Part shown: positions 6,524-9,891 of the stretch, in pieces
How the letters are laid out: every line of letters begins with the position of its first letter
Numbering within the stretch: position 1 is the first letter of the stretch
Assembly: GCA_001303665.1 (NCBI GenBank)
Contig: LJUF01000101.1
Coordinates: 1 to 9,891 of the forward strand
Reading direction: 5' to 3'
Source: Phycisphaerae bacterium SM23_33
Lineage (GTDB): Bacteria; Planctomycetota; Phycisphaerae; SM23-33
DNA length: 9,891 nt
Made by a program: the position numbers and the translations under genes
The notes under the pieces: generated by a model
What the model saw: the letters and a program-made list of their open reading frames with translations, nothing else
Told to the model about the DNA's origin: nothing
The model's database searches: none

Positions 6524-7467
6524 CCGGGCTGCGAGTGGCGCTGGCGCTGGCGCCGGCCTGCATGCTGGCGGCGGGGTGCGTGCCGCGGTGTCCGGAAGGC
6601 AGCGTGCCGCTGGAGAGGCTGGTTTCGGAATACAACGCCAACGCCGCCCGGGTGCCGCGGCTGTGGGCGCAGGCGAAGGTGCGGCTGGCGCTCAGCGACC
6701 AGAAGGGCAGGAGCTTCGGGTGGGGGTCGGCCTCGGCTCTGGCCCCGGCCAACGCCCTGCTGCGGATGTGGAAGGAGCCGCAGGGCCCGGCCAACTTCGT
6801 CCTGGTGGGGCGCGAGGTTACCGACCTGTTCCGCTTGGGCGTGGACGCCGCCGGCGGGGTGTATTACCTCTGGTACAGCCTGGGCAGTGGCGGGCAGGCC
6901 TGGTTCGGCCGCACGGAGCTGGCCGGGGCGCCGGGCATTCAAGACGTCCCCATCGACCCGCTGCAACTGGCGGAGATCCTTTGCCTCACCGAGCTGCCGG
7001 ACGAGCCGGGCAAGCTGCCGGCCGTGGCCATGACCATGGAGACCGACCCCTGTGCCTACGTCCTGCGGTACCTCAAGTGCCAGCCGGTCAGCGACAAGCT
7101 GAAGGTCTGGCGGGAGGTGTGGTTCCGCTGGGACGATCGGCTGCCTCGGCGGCCGTATCGCATCCGGCTGTTTGACGCCGACGGTCGCTGCCGCGTGATC
7201 GCCGAGCTGGGCCAGTACAAGCCGGTGGAGTGGGATGGGCCGGAAAAGGACGCCCCCCTCATGCCCACGGATTTCCGCATCCAATGGCCGGCCATCAAGG
7301 GCGTGCAGACGGCCGCGTCCATCCACATGACGCTTTCGGGGATGTCCACGACCCGCCCGTTCCAGAAGTCGTACTTCGACTTCGAATCTCACCTGCCGCC
7401 GGGGCTGGGAAAGATTCAGGTGGACGCGGGATACCGGCCGATGGACAGGTTGCGAAAAGCACGGTGA
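6520..7467 (+). CDS. Predicted lipoprotein, possibly LolA/LolB-like fold
   Basis: A 315-residue protein with a lipoprotein signal peptide: a short hydrophobic N-terminus ending in lipobox LAAGC (16-20, lipidated C20). The mature part begins with a helix (LERLVSEYNANAARVPRLWA, 31-50) and then runs as many predicted beta strands, with a late segment around 199-256 (FRWDDRLPRRPYRIRLFDADG and on to FRIQWP) that resembles the strand pattern of LolA/LolB-type lipoprotein carriers. That resemblance is by eye only; no specific motif proves it. Further cysteines (C24, C155, C178, C187, C224) could form disulfides outside the cytoplasm. The start overlaps the previous stop as ATGA, with GAGGAG (6509-6514) 5 nt upstream, and the end overlaps the next gene as GTGA. 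Expected place: lipid-anchored on the outer face of the inner membrane or in the outer membrane. Function unknown. Confidence 0.85.
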   Translation: MTGLRVALALAPACMLAAGCVPRCPEGSVPLERLVSEYNANAARVPRLWAQAKVRLALSDQKGRSFGWGSASALAPANALLRMWKEPQGPANFVLVGREVTDLFRLGVDAAGGVYYLWYSLGSGGQAWFGRTELAGAPGIQDVPIDPLQLAEILCLTELPDEPGKLPAVAMTMETDPCAYVLRYLKCQPVSDKLKVWREVWFRWDDRLPRRPYRIRLFDADGRCRVIAELGQYKPVEWDGPEKDAPLMPTDFRIQWPAIKGVQTAASIHMTLSGMSTTRPFQKSYFDFESHLPPGLGKIQVDAGYRPMDRLRKAR

Positions 7468-9086
7468 ATCGCCAGCGGTGGAAAACCTGGACGGTGCTGT
7501 TCCTGGCGGCCTTCGGGGGGCAGGCGGCCCCGGCGTCCGTCGGGGCGGCCGAGTCGGCCTTTCTGGTCGGCGGCGGCCAGGCCCTGTGGCTGATTGTCAG
7601 TGAGGATGACCTGTACCGGCTGGCGGTGAAGTGGCGCGACCAGCCGTGGGCGAAGCTGGCCGCGGAGGCCCAGGGAGAGGTGGCCGCCGCCACGGTGGTG
7701 GAAGAGGCCGCCGTGGTTTTCTTCAACAGCGGCCGCTCGGTCCGGTATTTCCCGTATCAGCAGGAGGAGCAGTACGGGGAGAGGGCCCCGCAGTCGCTTT
7801 GGCCGGTCGGCACGAGGGTCCTGGCGGCCTGCCCCGCGGCGCCGGAGGGGGCCGCGGCGCTGGTGCTGGTCAGCCGGCCGGCGGTGGAAGCGACGCAGCC
7901 GGCCGCCACCCAGGCCGCCGCCACGGGCCCGACGTCGGCGGCCATTCGCCCCCTCTCCGTTGAATTGGCCGTGTTGCGGCTTGAAGGCCAGGAATGGCAG
8001 CAGCTGGCGGTGGTCGGGCCGCAGCGGACCGGCTGGCCGGGCAGAGCCCACCTCGCCGTGTCGGGCGGGAAGGTCTACATCCTTGTGGAACGGCCGGAAA
8101 GGACGTTCCTGGTATTGGAGCAGGGCCGGTGGAATAAGCTCGCCCTGCCGGCCGAACCCGCCACCGGGGCGGTGCTGGCCCTGATGGGCCTGAAGGAACA
8201 GCTCCTGATGGCGGTTTTTGACCCGGCCGGTTCGGGCGGGATCGGCATCGCCCGATACGTTTCTGGAAAATGGCAGGAAGTCCAGTTCCTTCAGGCGGCC
8301 GGTAAGGCGCTGACCTGGCCGGAGCAGAACCGGCCCGGCATCGGCTGGGCCGGCGACGCCGTAGCTTTGGCCTGGCAAGAGCAGGACAAGTGGCTTGTGG
8401 CCGATTTCGATCTTCAGGGGCAGCGCGTCGGCGCCCCGGAGGACATCTTCGCCAGGGCCGGCGCCGTCGAGAGCGCCGACCGGGCCAAGACCTATTTCCT
8501 GTGGGGCGTGCTGCTGGTGCTGATCGTGCTGATGTTCTGGCCGGGACAGGCCCTCAGGACCGTGCCGTTCTCGCTGCCACCGACGATGCGGCCCGCCCAG
8601 TTGGGCCGGCGGGCGTTGGCTTTCCTCATCGACGTGGTGCCCTTCGCCGGCGTGGCCTATTACCTGGCCGGCGGGTCCCAGCCGGATGACTTGCTGCGCT
8701 CGCTCAAGGAGGGCCCCGAGGTCGAGCAGATCTACGCCCTGCTGGGTTTTCTGGTGGCCTATCCGGTGTATTGCATCTTTCTGGAGCGGCTCTTCGGGGC
8801 GACCTTCGGCAAGATGGCGATGCGGATGCGGGTGATCGGCGACGGGGGGAAGCGGCCCACATTGCGGGAGCTGGCGCTGAGGAACGTCTCCAAGATCCCC
8901 GAAATGATGACCGTTTTCCTGCTGCTGTTTCCGCTGCTGACGCGGTATCGCCAACGGCTCGGCGACAAGATCGCCTGGACGGCGGTCATCGACATGGAAC
9001 TGAGTCCGCCCCCGGAGCCGCCGCAGGACCTCTCCCAGCGCCCGCGGGCCGGCGACGGGTCGGAGCGGGAGGACGAAAAGCCTTGA
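7464..9086 (+). CDS. RDD-family membrane protein with large N-terminal extracytoplasmic domain
   Basis: 540 residues from the GTG at 7464, which overlaps the previous stop (GTGA). The frame is open upstream to 7230, but only this start gives a signal peptide (basic VNRQRWK, hydrophobic core, Ala-rich exit near 21-30). Residues about 31-335 are strand-rich with repeated segments resembling a beta-propeller or sensor domain, interrupted by an Ala/Thr/Pro-rich linker (140-160). A transmembrane helix follows at about 344-359, then an RDD domain: RRALAFLID (382-390) opening one helix, a second helix (422-440), LFGATFGKMAMRMRVIGD (443-460), and RQRLGDKIAWTAVI (496-509) after a further helix. The Arg and two Asp residues that name the family are present. 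RDD domains are linked to transport in a few cases, but most are uncharacterised. The C-terminal tail is Pro-rich and charged. No strong ribosome site is seen, consistent with coupling to the lipoprotein gene. Confidence 0.87.
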   Translation: MNRQRWKTWTVLFLAAFGGQAAPASVGAAESAFLVGGGQALWLIVSEDDLYRLAVKWRDQPWAKLAAEAQGEVAAATVVEEAAVVFFNSGRSVRYFPYQQEEQYGERAPQSLWPVGTRVLAACPAAPEGAAALVLVSRPAVEATQPAATQAAATGPTSAAIRPLSVELAVLRLEGQEWQQLAVVGPQRTGWPGRAHLAVSGGKVYILVERPERTFLVLEQGRWNKLALPAEPATGAVLALMGLKEQLLMAVFDPAGSGGIGIARYVSGKWQEVQFLQAAGKALTWPEQNRPGIGWAGDAVALAWQEQDKWLVADFDLQGQRVGAPEDIFARAGAVESADRAKTYFLWGVLLVLIVLMFWPGQALRTVPFSLPPTMRPAQLGRRALAFLIDVVPFAGVAYYLAGGSQPDDLLRSLKEGPEVEQIYALLGFLVAYPVYCIFLERLFGATFGKMAMRMRVIGDGGKRPTLRELALRNVSKIPEMMTVFLLLFPLLTRYRQRLGDKIAWTAVIDMELSPPPEPPQDLSQRPRAGDGSEREDEKP

Positions 9087-9150
9087 CCCGGCCCCGGAAC
9101 CGCCCCCAACAGAGCACCTCGCCGGGCGGCAAGGGCGGTCCATCCGTTTG
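9087..9150. other. Short gap with a GC-rich inverted repeat
   Basis: This is the only gap longer than 50 nt in the plus-strand cluster. It holds a perfect 7-bp inverted repeat, ACCGCCC (9099-9105) and GGGCGGT (9133-9139), with a 27-nt loop. An inner GGGCGG (9124-9129) could pair instead. There is no T-run after the stem, so it is not a convincing intrinsic terminator. It could be a weak attenuating or RNA-processing structure, or chance in a GC-rich gap. Confidence 0.2.
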
Positions 9151-9891
9151 ATGAAAAAGAGAACCCGCAAGGCACTGATCTTCACCGTCAAGCTGGTTGT
9201 GGCCGCCGCACTGCTGGCCTTCGTCGCCCACAAGATAGAGTGGAACGACTACGTGCGGGTCGTGGAGGGCAACCAGGTCCTCTGCCGCGGCCTGCGCTCG
9301 ACCATCACCTCGGCCAACGGGTATTTTCTGGCGGCGGCTTTCGTCCTGTTTGTGATCCCGATGCTCATGCTGGCCGTTCGGTGGTGGTACCTGTTGCGCA
9401 TCCTGGACATTCGACTTTCGTTCCGGGAGGCGGTGCGGCTGACGTTTCTGGGGACCTTCTTCAACTTCGTTATCCCGGGGATGGTCAGCGGGGACGTGGT
9501 CAAGGCCTACTATGTTTTCAAACACACCGACCGCAAGGCCGCGGCCCTGCTCAGCGTCTTCGTGGACCGGGTGGTGGGCCTGCTGGAGTTCGCCGTTCTG
9601 CCGGCGCTGGTCATGGCGTACATGTACGCAGCGGGCGCCAACACCGACCGGCTGCTGCTGCCGGCGGTCGTCGTGGCGGTTGTCCTGGCGGGGGTGGTTC
9701 TGTCCCTGGCCGTGCTGCTGAGCCGGCCCCTGCGGCGGGCGCTGCGCCTGAACAGGATACTTTCCCGGCTGCCGTGGCAGCCTCATCTGGCGGTGGCGGC
9801 CGAGGCGGCGGAGCTGTACCGCCGCCGCCTCACCGGGCTGCTGAAGGCCATGGGCATTACCTTCGTCGGACAGACGGTCTTTCTTGCCGGC
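9151..9891 (+). CDS. Flippase-like / lysylphosphatidylglycerol synthase transmembrane family protein, partial at right edge
   Basis: The frame is open to the window end, with 247 codons visible; family members usually have about 300-350. The product is polytopic: hydrophobic segments near 9-26, 58-80, 95-112, 135-160, 167-190 and from about 234 onward. The signature of the family (the transmembrane region of MprF, also called UPF0104 or flippase-like domain) is clear: TFFNFVIPGMVSGDVVKAYY (102-121) followed by LLSVFVDRVVGLLEF (133-147). Members move or help flip lipids across the cytoplasmic membrane; many are stand-alone and uncharacterised. No catalytic aminoacyl-lipid synthase domain is in the visible part. 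The ATG at 9151 directly follows an in-frame TTG at 9148; the ribosome site is weak (AAGGGCGG lies about 12 nt upstream), so the start is moderately sure. It may belong to the preceding operon or be a separate unit. Confidence 0.9.
   Translation, partial: MKKRTRKALIFTVKLVVAAALLAFVAHKIEWNDYVRVVEGNQVLCRGLRSTITSANGYFLAAAFVLFVIPMLMLAVRWWYLLRILDIRLSFREAVRLTFLGTFFNFVIPGMVSGDVVKAYYVFKHTDRKAAALLSVFVDRVVGLLEFAVLPALVMAYMYAAGANTDRLLLPAVVVAVVLAGVVLSLAVLLSRPLRRALRLNRILSRLPWQPHLAVAAEAAELYRRRLTGLLKAMGITFVGQTVFLAG

Noticed and set aside
7230..7463. An N-terminal extension of 78 residues for the RDD protein
   Set aside because: It overlaps the lipoprotein gene completely, has shadow-like composition and would bury the signal peptide. 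The GTG at 7464 gives a 4-nt overlap and a proper signal sequence.
7416..9233. A minus-strand open frame of about 605 codons opposite the RDD gene
   Set aside because: Its translation has the same Arg/Gly/Gln/His-rich shadow composition, and the opposite strand holds a convincing RDD domain and signal peptide.
1..9891. tRNA, rRNA, CRISPR, insertion sequence or phage signatures
   Set aside because: I looked for repeat-spacer patterns, transposase-like genes, terminal repeats and cloverleaf-like stretches between genes and saw none; nearly all bases are covered by the listed coding frames.

Overview
This is a GC-rich, densely coded bacterial window with no RNA genes, mobile elements, CRISPR arrays or phage genes that I can see. 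Very high GC at third codon positions, two predicted lipoproteins, an M16 peptidase, a stand-alone cyclodeaminase and an RDD membrane protein with a large extracytoplasmic domain together suggest a Planctomycetota chromosome, perhaps Phycisphaerae-like. No marker gene proves this, so the taxonomic guess is an inference.

Layout. (1) Bases 1-2014, minus strand: priA, the replication-restart helicase, cut by the left edge (671 codons visible). (2) Bases 2015-2132: a short divergent intergenic region with one candidate promoter on each strand. (3) Bases 2133-9891, plus strand: seven co-directional genes. They are a stand-alone receiver-domain response regulator (2133-2597), a 906-residue two-lobed M16 zinc-peptidase lipoprotein (2648-5368), a formiminotetrahydrofolate cyclodeaminase/cyclohydrolase family enzyme (5372-6016), a four-cysteine zinc-ribbon-like protein of unknown function (6020-6523), a lipoprotein with a possible LolA/LolB-like fold (6520-7467), a signal-peptide plus RDD-family membrane protein (7464-9086), and a polytopic flippase-like protein of the lysylphosphatidylglycerol synthase transmembrane family, cut by the right edge (9151-9891).

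How the genes may work together. From 2133 to 9086 the gaps are 50, 3, 3, -4 and -4 nt, and I see no terminator between genes, so co-transcription is likely. The two ATGA/GTGA overlaps suggest translational coupling of the last three genes of that run. At least four of the seven products are predicted to act at or in the cell envelope: the peptidase lipoprotein, the second lipoprotein, the RDD protein and the flippase-like protein. The cyclodeaminase and the four-cysteine protein look cytoplasmic and are the odd members. The window reads mostly as ordinary chromosome. The best leads are the coupled block 6020-9086, made of poorly characterised proteins, the apparent clash between the priA start codon and a promoter-like element, and the out-of-place cyclodeaminase.
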